Source: Microbacterium candidum (GTDB lineage Bacteria > Actinomycetota > Actinomycetes > Actinomycetales > Microbacteriaceae). Taken from it: a DNA stretch of 64,000 bases. The notes under the pieces are model-generated. The model worked only from the letters and a program-made list of their open reading frames with translations. It was not told the origin of the DNA and did not search any database. Positions 17,107-24,714 of this stretch are shown one piece after another; position 1 is the stretch's first letter; each line of letters starts with the position of its first letter. The stretch lies in NCBI RefSeq assembly GCF_030315975.1, contig NZ_JASXSZ010000001.1:1310433-1374432 (forward strand). Direction: 5' to 3'. The translations under genes were made by a program, and so were the position numbers.

Positions 17107-18267
17107 ATGGATGCTGCGCTCCCCGGTGCGCGAGAGGCGAACCTGGGTCGCGTGCTGCAGCTGCTCCATCTCGAGGGGCCGCACTCGCGGGCGAGCCTCA
17201 CGGAGCGCACGGGTCTCAACCGCTCGACGATCGCGAGCCTCATCGGCGAGCTCGCCGAGCGCGGACTCGCGGAGGAGAGCGCTCCGGAGCCCACGAAGCG
17301 CGTCGGGCGGCCGTCGCCGATGGCGTCGGTGGATCCGCGCGTCGTCGCGATCGCCGCGAACACGGAAGTGGATGCCGTGACCCTCGGCGCGGTGCGGCTC
17401 GACCAGTCCGTGGCCCTGCGCGAACGCATCGCGATCGCCGGCCCGCTCGGGCCCGAGGCGACGGCCGAGCTCATCGGCGAGCGCGTGCGCGAGTGGGCGT
17501 CGGACGAACTGGCCGGCCATCGGATCGTCGGAATCGGCGTGGCGGTCCCCGGGCTCGTCCGCGCCGCCGACGGCCTCGTCCGCCAGGCTCCGCACCTCGA
17601 CTGGCGCGATGCGCCGATCCGCGATCTCGTCGCAGAGCGCACCGGGCTCGCCGTCACCGTCGACAACGACGCGAGCCTCGGCGCGCTCGCCGAGCACCTG
17701 TACGGCGCCGCCCGCGGTGTCGACGACGTCGTCTACCTCGACAGCGCGAGCGGCATCGGAGGCGGGCTGATCGTGCACGGCATGCCGGTCACCGGCGCGG
17801 CCGGCTATGCCGGCGAGTTCGGGCAGAACCGGCCAGGCATCGCCGACCCGGCCGACCAGCGTGTGCCGGGCGGAGTGCTCGAAGACGAGGTCAACCGGGA
17901 TCGCGTGCTCGCCATGATGGCGATGCCCGGCGCCGACGAGCCGACCCTCGCCGCCGCCCTGTCGGCGTCGACGGATCCCGCTGTGGCGGCCGAGCTGGCG
18001 CGGCAGTCCCGCATCCTCGCCACCGCGCTCTCCAACGCGGTCAACGTCCTGAATCCGTCGGTCGTCGTGCTGGGCGGATTCCTCGCCACGCTCGCCGCGG
18101 CATCCGGAGACCTCCTCGCGCTCGTCCGGGCGCAGTGCATGTCGGCGAACGGCGAGGAGCTCGAGATCCGGCAGGCCTCTCTCGGCGTGGACCGACTGCT
18201 TGTGGGAGCCGCCGAGATCGCATTCCGCGATCTGCTGCACCACCCGCTGCACGCGTCGGCGGCGTGA
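17107..18267 (+). CDS. xylR: ROK-family xylose repressor
   Basis: A 386-residue regulator. The N-terminal winged helix ([20 protein letters not shown], near residues 29-48) is joined to a ROK sugar-kinase-like domain with [28 protein letters not shown] and [16 protein letters not shown]. The zinc CxCGxxGC motif of active ROK kinases is absent, as expected for a repressor. Divergent from xylA with an operator between, so it most likely represses xylAB until xylose binds. ATG 17107 was taken; GTG at 17101 or 17092 is possible and would add two to five residues. Confidence 0.9.
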   Translation: MDAALPGAREANLGRVLQLLHLEGPHSRASLTERTGLNRSTIASLIGELAERGLAEESAPEPTKRVGRPSPMASVDPRVVAIAANTEVDAVTLGAVRLDQSVALRERIAIAGPLGPEATAELIGERVREWASDELAGHRIVGIGVAVPGLVRAADGLVRQAPHLDWRDAPIRDLVAERTGLAVTVDNDASLGALAEHLYGAARGVDDVVYLDSASGIGGGLIVHGMPVTGAAGYAGEFGQNRPGIADPADQRVPGGVLEDEVNRDRVLAMMAMPGADEPTLAAALSASTDPAVAAELARQSRILATALSNAVNVLNPSVVVLGGFLATLAAASGDLLALVRAQCMSANGEELEIRQASLGVDRLLVGAAEIAFRDLLHHPLHASAA

Positions 18268-18318
18268 TGCAGCTCGGCCTGCCGGTTGAGCACCCGGAGC
18301 GGCGGTGTTGAGCCTCCG

Positions 18319-18585
18319 TTACAGCTGAGCCCCGTTGTCGTCGGAATCGTCGAACGGGTCGCCGCTGTGCTTGTTCATGCCGACTTTGCGGCCGCGCGAC
18401 GACTCGAACGCCATGATCCAGCCGATCGAAACCAGAGCTGCCAGGAGCAGCCCGATCAGGACGTTGTGCAGGAGCACGCCGACCAGTACGCCGAGCCCGA
18501 TGAGCACGACCGTGCCGATGATCCACTGGGTGCGGCCGCGCGGCCAGCCTGTCGAGGGCCCGCCGGTGCCCGATGGCGTCGTCAT
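18319..18585 (-). CDS. Small two-helix membrane protein
   Basis: An 88-residue protein with a Gly/Pro/Thr-rich start, two adjoining hydrophobic segments (about 22-41 and 45-60) and a polar, acidic tail ending DDSDDNGAQL. No family was recognised. The N-terminal GGPSTGW stretch is encoded by a CCTGTCGAGGGCCC sequence resembling the dispersed GTCGAGGG repeat. It is convergent with the ROK gene. Codon use and a clean ATG suggest a real gene. Confidence 0.65.
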   Translation of the reverse strand: MTTPSGTGGPSTGWPRGRTQWIIGTVVLIGLGVLVGVLLHNVLIGLLLAALVSIGWIMAFESSRGRKVGMNKHSGDPFDDSDDNGAQL

Positions 18586-18650
18586 GAGGCGAGCCTACTC
18601 GGGCACCGACGGGAGGCGCCGGATCGCCGGCGGGTCGGACAGTGGGCGCG

Positions 18651-19070
18651 TCAGGCCGCCGGGGCCGCGTTGACCGACACCATCCAGCCGATGCCGAACC
18701 GGTCGTTCAGCATTCCGAACTTCCCACCCCACGGCGGGGTGTCGAGCGGCATGGTGACCTCGCCGCCGACGGCGAGCGCGTTCCAGAAGCCCTCGAGCTT
18801 CGCCTCGTCGTCGCCGCTGATCGACAGGGAGATGCCGGTCGGTGCGGAGTACGGCATCCGCTCCGGCGTGTCGGAGCCCATCAGCGTGAACCCGTCGGCG
18901 GTCGTCAGCTGCGCGTGCATGACGAGGTCGTTCTCGGCGGGATCCTGCGCCATGCCGGGGATGTCTCCGAACACCGACACATCGAGCGTGCCGCCGAAGA
19001 CGGACTGGTAGAACTCCATCGCCTCGCGGGCGTTGCTCTTGAAGGAGATGTAGGGGTTGAGGATGGACAC
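18651..19070 (-). CDS. VOC-superfamily protein, PhnB-like
   Basis: A 139-residue glyoxalase/bleomycin-resistance fold protein of the PhnB/3-demethylubiquinone type: VSILNPYISFKSNAREAMEF at the N-terminus, FYQSVFGG, DLVMHAQL and WGGKFGMLNDRFGIGWMVSV near the end. The metal or substrate role is not known for this subgroup. The GTG at 19070 begins the first beta strand directly; longer frames add low-complexity sequence. Confidence 0.85.
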   Translation of the reverse strand: MSILNPYISFKSNAREAMEFYQSVFGGTLDVSVFGDIPGMAQDPAENDLVMHAQLTTADGFTLMGSDTPERMPYSAPTGISLSISGDDEAKLEGFWNALAVGGEVTMPLDTPPWGGKFGMLNDRFGIGWMVSVNAAPAA

Positions 19071-19189
19071 GGTTGTGCTCCTTGACTGGTGGAGGGGCCG
19101 CCCGCGTGTGACGAGCGGACAGGGATCAGTGTGCCCAGGGGGTCCGACATCCACAACGGCTTAAGCCGAGGGCGGATTCGATGCTGCGG

Positions 19190-20185
19190 TCAGCGCGTCC
19201 GATGGTCCTCCGGATGCAGCCGCGGACCGCGCCGCGGCTCGCGGACGCCGGACGCCAGGATGAGGCGGATCGCCCTCTGCCGCTGACCCGTCCACGGGGC
19301 GAGGAGTTCCAGCATCCCGTCGTCGTCCGTGCGCTCGCCGGTCAGCGCGTACCCGACCTCGTGGGGGAGGTGGTAATCGCCGACGCTCACCGCATCGGGG
19401 TCGCCGAGCGCGCGGATCCGGGTCTCGGCCGAGGTCCACAGGCCGACGCCGGCGAGGCTCGTCAGGATGCGGTCGCGTTCGGAGCCGGTGGATGCGCCGG
19501 CCAACGCCCGCTCGATCGATGCACCGCGCGCAGCGGCCGCGACGATGGTGCGCGACTGCGGCGGTTCGAGGCCGGCCCGATGCCACGTCCACGAGGGGAT
19601 CGCGCGCCAGCCGTCGATGGTGGGCGAAGCGAACATCGGCCGCGGTGTCGGGCCGGGTGCGCGCTCGCCGCACCACTGGAGGATGCGCCGCCACGCCCCG
19701 AACGCCTGGAGACCGGTGACCTTCTGCTCCATGATCGAGCCCGCGAGGGCGTCGAAGACGAGGTCGCTGCGACCGATCCGCAGGCCGGGGTTGCGCCGGT
19801 GGGCGTCGGCGACGAGCGGATGCAACGACGCGTCGAACCCGGTCGCATCGTCGTCGGCTCCGCAGAACGCGGGCAGCTGTGCGATCGCCCATTCCGCCCC
19901 GGGGCCCCACGCGGTGGCCTTGACGGCATCCTTGCGCTCGGCGATGGCGATCGTCGCTACGCCTGCGGGCGTGCGCATCGCACGCCAGATCACCCCGCCG
20001 TCGGAGACGATCGAGGGGTCTCCCGGACCGCGCCGGTGCGCCAGGACGGTCGCGCGCAGATCCAGCGGGCCGCGCGGACGGTACTCGGTCTCGACGACCG
20101 GGCCCGCGGCCGGCGGCGCTGGGGCCGTGCGCCGCGAGGCTCCCCGCGGCCCTCCGGCGCGGGAGGCCTCGGGCGTGATGGTCAT
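19190..20185 (-). CDS. DNA-3-methyladenine glycosylase, AlkA/HhH-GPD family
   Basis: A 331-residue base-excision repair enzyme. After a Pro/Ala-rich start there is an AlkA-like N-terminal domain, then the HhH-GPD core: SDLVFDALAGSIMEQKVTGL, the helix-hairpin-helix LTSLAGVGLWTSAETRIRAL, and GDPDAVSVGDYHLP with the catalytic Asp position in GDYHLP. It should remove alkylated purines. The ATG at 20185 excludes upstream frame that overlaps the neighbouring gene. No 4Fe-4S Cys cluster is seen, consistent with AlkA rather than Nth. Confidence 0.88.
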   Translation of the reverse strand: MTITPEASRAGGPRGASRRTAPAPPAAGPVVETEYRPRGPLDLRATVLAHRRGPGDPSIVSDGGVIWRAMRTPAGVATIAIAERKDAVKATAWGPGAEWAIAQLPAFCGADDDATGFDASLHPLVADAHRRNPGLRIGRSDLVFDALAGSIMEQKVTGLQAFGAWRRILQWCGERAPGPTPRPMFASPTIDGWRAIPSWTWHRAGLEPPQSRTIVAAAARGASIERALAGASTGSERDRILTSLAGVGLWTSAETRIRALGDPDAVSVGDYHLPHEVGYALTGERTDDDGMLELLAPWTGQRQRAIRLILASGVREPRRGPRLHPEDHRTR

Positions 20186-20237
20186 GTCCTCACGATACGC
20201 GCGGCACCCGACACCGGATCCGCCGCGTGCGCGGGCG

Positions 20238-20885
20238 TCAGTTGTCGATGTCGGCCCACGCGGCGATGTCGACGCCATGGTTGTCGGGGGATGCGAGGGT
20301 CCACCACATCGGCGCGTGGCTGTCGTCGACGAGGCGGCCGCCCGCCGCGACGACCGCCCGCACGCGCGCCTCGGCCTGATCGGCGGGCACGGACACATCG
20401 ATGTGCGTGCGCCCGCGTCCGGCGCGGGCGATGGGATTGAAGGCGAACGGGATGCCGCGCCGGTTCGGGTCGACGGCATCCGAGTCGTAGAGGTCTTCGT
20501 AGCCGAACGCCGCCTCGAAGAACGGTCGCACGTCGACACCCGGCGCCTGCGCGACGAAGATCTGCATCGCCTGCAGGACCGTCGGGTCGGATTCGAGCCC
20601 GGCGTCGCGCGCGATGCTCGAGATCCGCTGCGCCAGCGCCAGGTCCCGTTCGTCGAGCGTCCCGTCGGGGCGACGCGTCGTCACGACGACGTCTCGTGGA
20701 CGGATGTCGACGTCGGGATCACGGCCGAGCTCTTCCGCGGCCGCCGAGATCCGGGCGGCGAAGCGGGCGCCCTCCCTGAGCGAGTTCGTGCGCCAATGCG
20801 CCATCGCGCCGGCGAACAGCACGCGCCACTCTGCGACGCCGACAGCCGAGTGGAACGTCTTCCCGCTAATCGTCTCGTCGGCCAC
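20238..20885 (-). CDS. Pterin-dehydratase-like/VOC fusion protein, paralogue 1
   Basis: A 215-residue protein of two modules. Residues about 30-95 resemble pterin-4a-carbinolamine dehydratase (RISAAAEELGRDPDVDIRPR then LDERDLALAQRIS), but the catalytic HHP is replaced by RDP. Residues about 105-215 are a VOC/glyoxalase-like fold ending ASPDNHGVDIAAWADIDN. It lies 1 nt downstream of a paralogue with the same architecture, so the pair is a duplication within one operon. Function unknown; loss of the paired His argues against dehydratase activity. Confidence 0.75.
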   Translation of the reverse strand: MADETISGKTFHSAVGVAEWRVLFAGAMAHWRTNSLREGARFAARISAAAEELGRDPDVDIRPRDVVVTTRRPDGTLDERDLALAQRISSIARDAGLESDPTVLQAMQIFVAQAPGVDVRPFFEAAFGYEDLYDSDAVDPNRRGIPFAFNPIARAGRGRTHIDVSVPADQAEARVRAVVAAGGRLVDDSHAPMWWTLASPDNHGVDIAAWADIDN

Positions 20886-20886
20886 G

Positions 20887-21561
20887 TCACATCACCTGCT
20901 CGGACACGTCGCCCCAGGCAGCGATGTCGACGCTGTGGTTGTCGGGCGAGGCGAGCCCCCACCACGCAGGGATGTCGTCGCCGATCGCCAGACGCCCGCC
21001 TGCGGCGATGGCGGCCGCAGCCCGCGGCGCCCCCTGGTCGTTCGGGACGGCCACATCGATGTGGGTGCGTCCGCGACCCGGTCTGTCGAGCTCGTAGAAC
21101 CACAGCCGTGGTCCGCGGCGCAGCGGATCGGCGAGGACGTCGTCGACCCGTTCGTAGCCGAGCGCGGCGAGCCAGAATTCGCTCGTGTCGACGCCCTCGG
21201 CCTGGGCGATGCCGATCTGGGCCGTCTGCAGACGCGATGCGTCGGGGGCGAGACCCATCCCGCTGGCGACGTCGGACACGCGCCGTGCGACCTCGGCGTC
21301 GATGCGATCGAGCCGGCCGCGTCGGTTGCGCGCCGTGCACACGGCGACGGCGTGCGGGCGCAGGTCGATGTCCGGCTCTCGGTCGAGCTCAGCCGCGGCG
21401 TCCGCCACTCGCAGCGCGAACTCCGCGCCCGTCTGCAGCGAGTCGGTGGGGAAGATCGCCTGCGCGCCGCCATACAGAACGTGCCACCCCGCGGTGCCCG
21501 GGGCCTCGTGGAACTGCTGCGCGCTGATGTGCTCCGCGCTCGTGCCTTCTCGGTCGGTCAT
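20887..21561 (-). CDS. Pterin-dehydratase-like/VOC fusion protein, paralogue 2
   Basis: A 224-residue paralogue of the next gene. The first module reads RVADAAAELDREPDIDLRPH and LDRIDAEVARRVSD, again lacking the HH pair of active pterin dehydratases. The second module has GRGRTHIDVAVPNDQGAPRA and ends SPDNHSVDIAAWGDVSEQVM. Both copies keep the motifs AQ(A/G)xxV(D)-type linker, GRGRTHID and ASPDNH, which suggests a shared ligand site in the VOC half. First gene of the pair. Confidence 0.75.
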   Translation of the reverse strand: MTDREGTSAEHISAQQFHEAPGTAGWHVLYGGAQAIFPTDSLQTGAEFALRVADAAAELDREPDIDLRPHAVAVCTARNRRGRLDRIDAEVARRVSDVASGMGLAPDASRLQTAQIGIAQAEGVDTSEFWLAALGYERVDDVLADPLRRGPRLWFYELDRPGRGRTHIDVAVPNDQGAPRAAAAIAAGGRLAIGDDIPAWWGLASPDNHSVDIAAWGDVSEQVM

Positions 21562-21647
21562 GTGCGCTCCTCGGCTCGCTCATGACGCTAGACCCGGCCG
21601 CGGACATCCTCTGCGGACATCCCCTGCCTCGGTCGAGGGCTCTCCTT

Positions 21648-21716
21648 CCGACGTCAGCGCGTCCGGTCGAGGCGCGGGGCGTCGCGGGCCGTGCAGGCGC
21701 GGTTCGCTGATGTCGG
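21648..21716. repeat. Palindromic element CCGACRTCAGCG family
   Basis: CCGACGTCAGCG (21648-21659) and CGCTGATGTCGG (21705-21716) form an 11-of-12 inverted repeat 69 nt long. The same terminal words bound an element at 46533-46639 and recur in the 120-bp array at 46793-47160. Located between two genes on the minus strand. Confidence 0.65.
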
Positions 21717-21752
21717 CGAACGGCCGGCTGGCTCAGGCCGGCCTGACGCAGC

Positions 21753-22586
21753 TCAGAAGCGGTCGGGCGAAGGGGTGCCGTGGCCGTAGCGGATGACGAC
21801 ATCCGCGTGCCGATCGAAGCGGTAGCCGACGCCGCGCACGGTGCGGACGATGTCCTCGTAGCGGCCGAGCTTCGCCCGCAGACGACGGACGTGGACGTCG
21901 ATCGTGCGCTCGCCCGGGGCGTCCTCGTCGGATGCGCCCTGCCACAGCGACGAGACGAGCTCGGTGCGCTCGATCGTGCGACCCTCGCGAAGGACGAGGT
22001 ACTGCAGCAGCTCGAACTCCTTGAACGTGAAGGCGGCCGACTCCCCGTCGATGACGACGCGCTTGCGCGAGATGTCGACGACGACGCCCGGGGCGTCCTC
22101 GATCTCCGGCTCCGGGTCCGGCTGGGTGCGCGCGACGGCACTCGGCTCGTGGAGCGCGAGACGCACGACGTCGACATCGCGTCCGCCGGCGCCCGCCGGG
22201 GCGAGGGCGACGGTCGCGTAGGTCTCCGCGGCCGGTGCGAGCTCGGCGATCGTGCGGCGCAGGGCCTCGACGATGACGCCGAGCGAGACTCCGGATGCCG
22301 CGGCCTTCACCTCGTCGAGACCGACGTAGAGGGCGAAGCCCCGCGGGGCGGTGCCGGCGGGGAGGCTGCGACCCGCGGCGGGGGCGGCCGGCGCCTGCTG
22401 CGCGGCCTGGGCGGCGGCGCGCTGGGCGGCGGCCTGCTGGGCAGCAGCGGCACGGGCGGCCGCGAGGTCCTGCGCGGTGCGGCCCTGCGTGGCGGCGGTG
22501 AGGGCGGCGTATTCGCGGAGGCCGGCGGGAGCGGCGTTGCCCGTCGTGGTGGCGGTGCGGACGGGAGCGTCGAGAACGGTGGTCAT
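21753..22586 (-). CDS. Winged-helix (OmpR/PhoB-type) DNA-binding protein without receiver domain
   Basis: A 277-residue protein. The C-terminal 100 residues are a complete PhoB-like winged helix: VDISRKRVVIDG, FTFKEFELLQYLVLREGRTI, RTIDVHVRRLRAKLGRYEDI and VRTVRGVGYRF. There is no phosphoacceptor receiver domain; instead there is an Ala/Gln-rich linker (about 37-70) and an uncharacterised alpha/beta segment FALYVGLDEVKAAASGVSLG. It therefore is not a classical two-component regulator and must sense something else. A leaderless Cys-rich mini-ORF lies 208 bp upstream in the same direction, with GC-rich hairpins between, so attenuation is possible. Confidence 0.88.
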   Translation of the reverse strand: MTTVLDAPVRTATTTGNAAPAGLREYAALTAATQGRTAQDLAAARAAAAQQAAAQRAAAQAAQQAPAAPAAGRSLPAGTAPRGFALYVGLDEVKAAASGVSLGVIVEALRRTIAELAPAAETYATVALAPAGAGGRDVDVVRLALHEPSAVARTQPDPEPEIEDAPGVVVDISRKRVVIDGESAAFTFKEFELLQYLVLREGRTIERTELVSSLWQGASDEDAPGERTIDVHVRRLRAKLGRYEDIVRTVRGVGYRFDRHADVVIRYGHGTPSPDRF

Positions 22587-22794
22587 TGGAGTGCTGTCCT
22601 TTGAGGCGGAACCCGGAATGTCATCGGGTTCGGATGCTGTTGAGCGCGACCCCCGGATGTCGGATCGGGGGCGGTATGCGAGTCACGCGGGCGCGCGGGT
22701 GAGCGCGGACTCCCGGTGTCTCGGGGGCTCGGCGCGGCAGTAGCTCGTAGCGTCAGGTCAGACGCGGCGCGCGAGCCCGGCGGTGGTCACCGTC

Positions 22795-22896
22795 TCAGCT
22801 GCACATTCGACAGCACATGACAACACGACCGGCCATCATGCGGCCGGCAGCCTCGTTCGCCTCCCAGGCGGACAGAGTGCGTGCGTTGTCAGTCAT
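22795..22896 (-). CDS. Leaderless 33-codon Cys-rich ORF, putative leader peptide
   Basis: A 33-residue ORF beginning MTDNARTLSAWEANEAAGRM and ending in a Cys cluster, VVMCCRMCS, just before the stop. A strong promoter (TTGACT-18-CATAAT at 22904-22933, minus strand) places the start of transcription on or next to the ATG, so the message is leaderless. Cys codons bunched at the end of leaderless mini-ORFs are known in mycobacteria as cysteine-responsive attenuators. Downstream (22587-22794) there are GC-rich hairpins, including a CCCCCG/CGGGGG stem near 22655-22676, before the winged-helix gene. The 494-bp gap 22587-23080 holds no other gene that I can support. Confidence 0.5.
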   Translation of the reverse strand: MTDNARTLSAWEANEAAGRMMAGRVVMCCRMCS

Positions 22897-22903
22897 GACG
22901 CCG

Positions 22904-22933
22904 ATTATGACCGATCGTGACGGTATGAGTCAA
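22904..22933 (-). promoter_or_regulatory. Sigma-A promoter of the leader ORF/winged-helix gene
   Basis: Read on the minus strand, TTGACT (22933-22928) and CATAAT (22909-22904) are 18 nt apart, and 7 nt later comes ATG. The expected start of transcription coincides with that ATG. This is one of the best consensus promoters in the window. Confidence 0.7.
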
Positions 22934-23080
22934 ATAGCACACCTTGCACGGCCCGTCCATGACGAAATGTGACGCGAGCATCATATTTCTCCATTTCCCT
23001 CGCAAAATGCACGGTTCGTCGCTCGCCGGGTCGGGACGTGCTCAGGCCGTCGGCACGCATCGAGTGGCATACTCGCCGTC

Positions 23081-23650
23081 GTGAAACTGCGGATCGTCGG
23101 GATCTCGGGATCGGGGAAGACCGCCCTCGCCGAGCGACTCTCCGCGGAACTCGGCCTGCCGCGCCTGGACCTCGACGCGGTGTTCTGGGATGCGGACTGG
23201 ACCTTCCGCGACCTCGACGAGGCGCTCGCGATCGTCCGCGACTTCGCCTCACGGAACCCGGGCGGCTGGGTCGCGGACGGCAACTGGACGAGTCGCCTCG
23301 ATGGACTCCTCGACCCGGGCACGCCCGGGGGCGCCGACACGTTCGTGTGGATCGACCACTCGCGCCCCGCCGTCATGCGCAGGGTCATCCGCAGGACGGT
23401 GCGCCGCGGCATCCTGCGGGAAGAACTGTGGCACGGCAATCGAGAGCGCGTGTCGTCCTGGCTGCGATGGGATCCGGACGAGAACATCATGCGGTTCGCG
23501 TGGGTGCAGCATCCGATCGTCCGGGAGAGGATGCTGGCGCGCATCGCCGCGGGAGTGCCCGTTGTGCAGTTGCGCGGCCAGCGCGCCGTCGACGAATGGG
23601 TGGCCGCCATCGCGTCCGAGACGACCCGTGACGGGTCGGCGCGGGCGTAG
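23081..23650 (+). CDS. P-loop NTPase, adenylate-kinase/topology-modulation-like
   Basis: A 189-residue P-loop protein. Walker A is GISGSGKTALAERL near residues 7-20, followed by LPRLDLDAVFWDADW, the pattern of the small adenylate-kinase-like family often labelled topology modulation or shikimate-kinase-like. WVADGNW and VIRRTVRRGILREELWHGNR are also family-typical. The physiological substrate of the family is not settled. GTG start at 23081. Confidence 0.85.
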   Translation: MKLRIVGISGSGKTALAERLSAELGLPRLDLDAVFWDADWTFRDLDEALAIVRDFASRNPGGWVADGNWTSRLDGLLDPGTPGGADTFVWIDHSRPAVMRRVIRRTVRRGILREELWHGNRERVSSWLRWDPDENIMRFAWVQHPIVRERMLARIAAGVPVVQLRGQRAVDEWVAAIASETTRDGSARA

Positions 23651-23659
23651 TCTGTCGCG

Positions 23660-23959
23660 GTGACCACGCTCCGCTTCGCCCACGAGAAGGATGCCTCGCG
23701 CTATACGTTGCACGACGGCGACCAGCTCGTGGCCGTCCTCGACTACAACGACAACGGCAGCACCGTCGCGATGACGCGCGCGTTCACCGTCCCGACGTTC
23801 CGCGGTCGCGGCTACGCGGGAGAGCTGGTGGACCGCGCGGTCGCCGAGCTCGAAGAGCAGGGCGACCGCGAGGTCATCCCGGTCTGCTGGTACGTCGCCG
23901 AGTGGTTCGACAAGAACCCCGACCGAGCCGGCATCCTCCACGAGCGCCGCAGCGCCTGA
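23660..23959 (+). CDS. Small GNAT-type N-acetyltransferase (YjdJ-like)
   Basis: A 99-residue single-domain acetyltransferase of the short YjdJ/GCN5-related type. The acetyl-CoA loop is VPTFRGRGYAGELVDRAVAE near residues 41-60, and the C-terminal VIPVCWYVAEWFDKNPD is family-typical. The target is unknown. It begins with GTG 9 nt after the preceding stop, so the two are probably co-transcribed. Confidence 0.88.
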   Translation: MTTLRFAHEKDASRYTLHDGDQLVAVLDYNDNGSTVAMTRAFTVPTFRGRGYAGELVDRAVAELEEQGDREVIPVCWYVAEWFDKNPDRAGILHERRSA

Positions 23960-23981
23960 CGGCGTTCGTGGAGGCGGAGCC

Positions 23982-24209
23982 TCAGCCCGCGACCGCGCGA
24001 CGTGCGCGACCCGAGCTGATGCCGATGGGGCGCGCCCACGAGCCGTTGCTCGCGCGCAGCGCGCTGCGCACACGGCCGGCGCACGTGTGCATGCGACGGA
24101 CGATCTCAGGCACCAGCCGCTGGGCGCGGACCTCGGTGATGTGCATCTCCTGATCGCGGAAGGTCGACTCCTGGTGGAACCGGACGTCGACCCCGTACAG
24201 CTCGAACAT
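23982..24209 (-). CDS. Hypothetical basic 75-residue protein
   Basis: A 75-residue protein beginning MFELYGVDVRFHQESTFRDQ and ending in an Arg-rich tail (ARPIGISSGRARRAVAG). No domain was recognised. The start is well supported by AGGAG 6 nt before the ATG. The first half is acidic to neutral and could be a small fold; the second half has alternating Arg residues suited to nucleic-acid or acidic-partner binding. Convergent with the acetyltransferase gene. Confidence 0.6.
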   Translation of the reverse strand: MFELYGVDVRFHQESTFRDQEMHITEVRAQRLVPEIVRRMHTCAGRVRSALRASNGSWARPIGISSGRARRAVAG

Positions 24210-24323
24210 CGTGTCTCCTTGATCTTGTGTGATCCTGCTGAGATTCAAGTTAGTCAGGGGGTCGGACATTCCCGGATGACGCGGTCCTGCCCGGATGCCG
24301 GAGCGCGAGCGTAGCCTCGGAGC

Positions 24324-24620
24324 ATGTGCCGCAACATCCACACCCTCCACAATTTCGAGCCGGCCGCGACCGACGAAGAGGTCCACGCGGCGGCGCTCCA
24401 ATACGTCCGCAAGATCTCGGGGACGACCAAGCCGTCGAAGGCCAACCAGGCCGCCTTCGACCGTGCCGTCGCGGAGATCGCGCACATCACGGGCCACCTC
24501 ATCGAGGACCTCGTCGCCGTGACACCGCCGAAGAACCGCGAGGAGGAGGCGGCGAAGGCGCGCGCCCGGGCCGAGCGCAGCGGTCGATACGCTCCGCGCG
24601 CGGTGCAGGCGCAGGCGTGA
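24324..24620 (+). CDS. DUF2277 family protein
   Basis: A 98-residue protein matching DUF2277 throughout: CRNIHTLHNFEPAATDEEVH at the start, ALQYVRKISGTTKPSKANQA in the middle and a helical tail. Small cytosolic proteins of this family are common in actinobacteria and alphaproteobacteria. Their function is not known. Confidence 0.9.
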   Translation: MCRNIHTLHNFEPAATDEEVHAAALQYVRKISGTTKPSKANQAAFDRAVAEIAHITGHLIEDLVAVTPPKNREEEAAKARARAERSGRYAPRAVQAQA

Positions 24621-24714
24621 GCCGCATCCGGACCTGAACGTCCCCGCCGACGGGCGCGCCGGTTCCCCGCCTGTCGCCCTGGCGATGTCGGAGGGCGACC
24701 ATACCGTTGAATGC

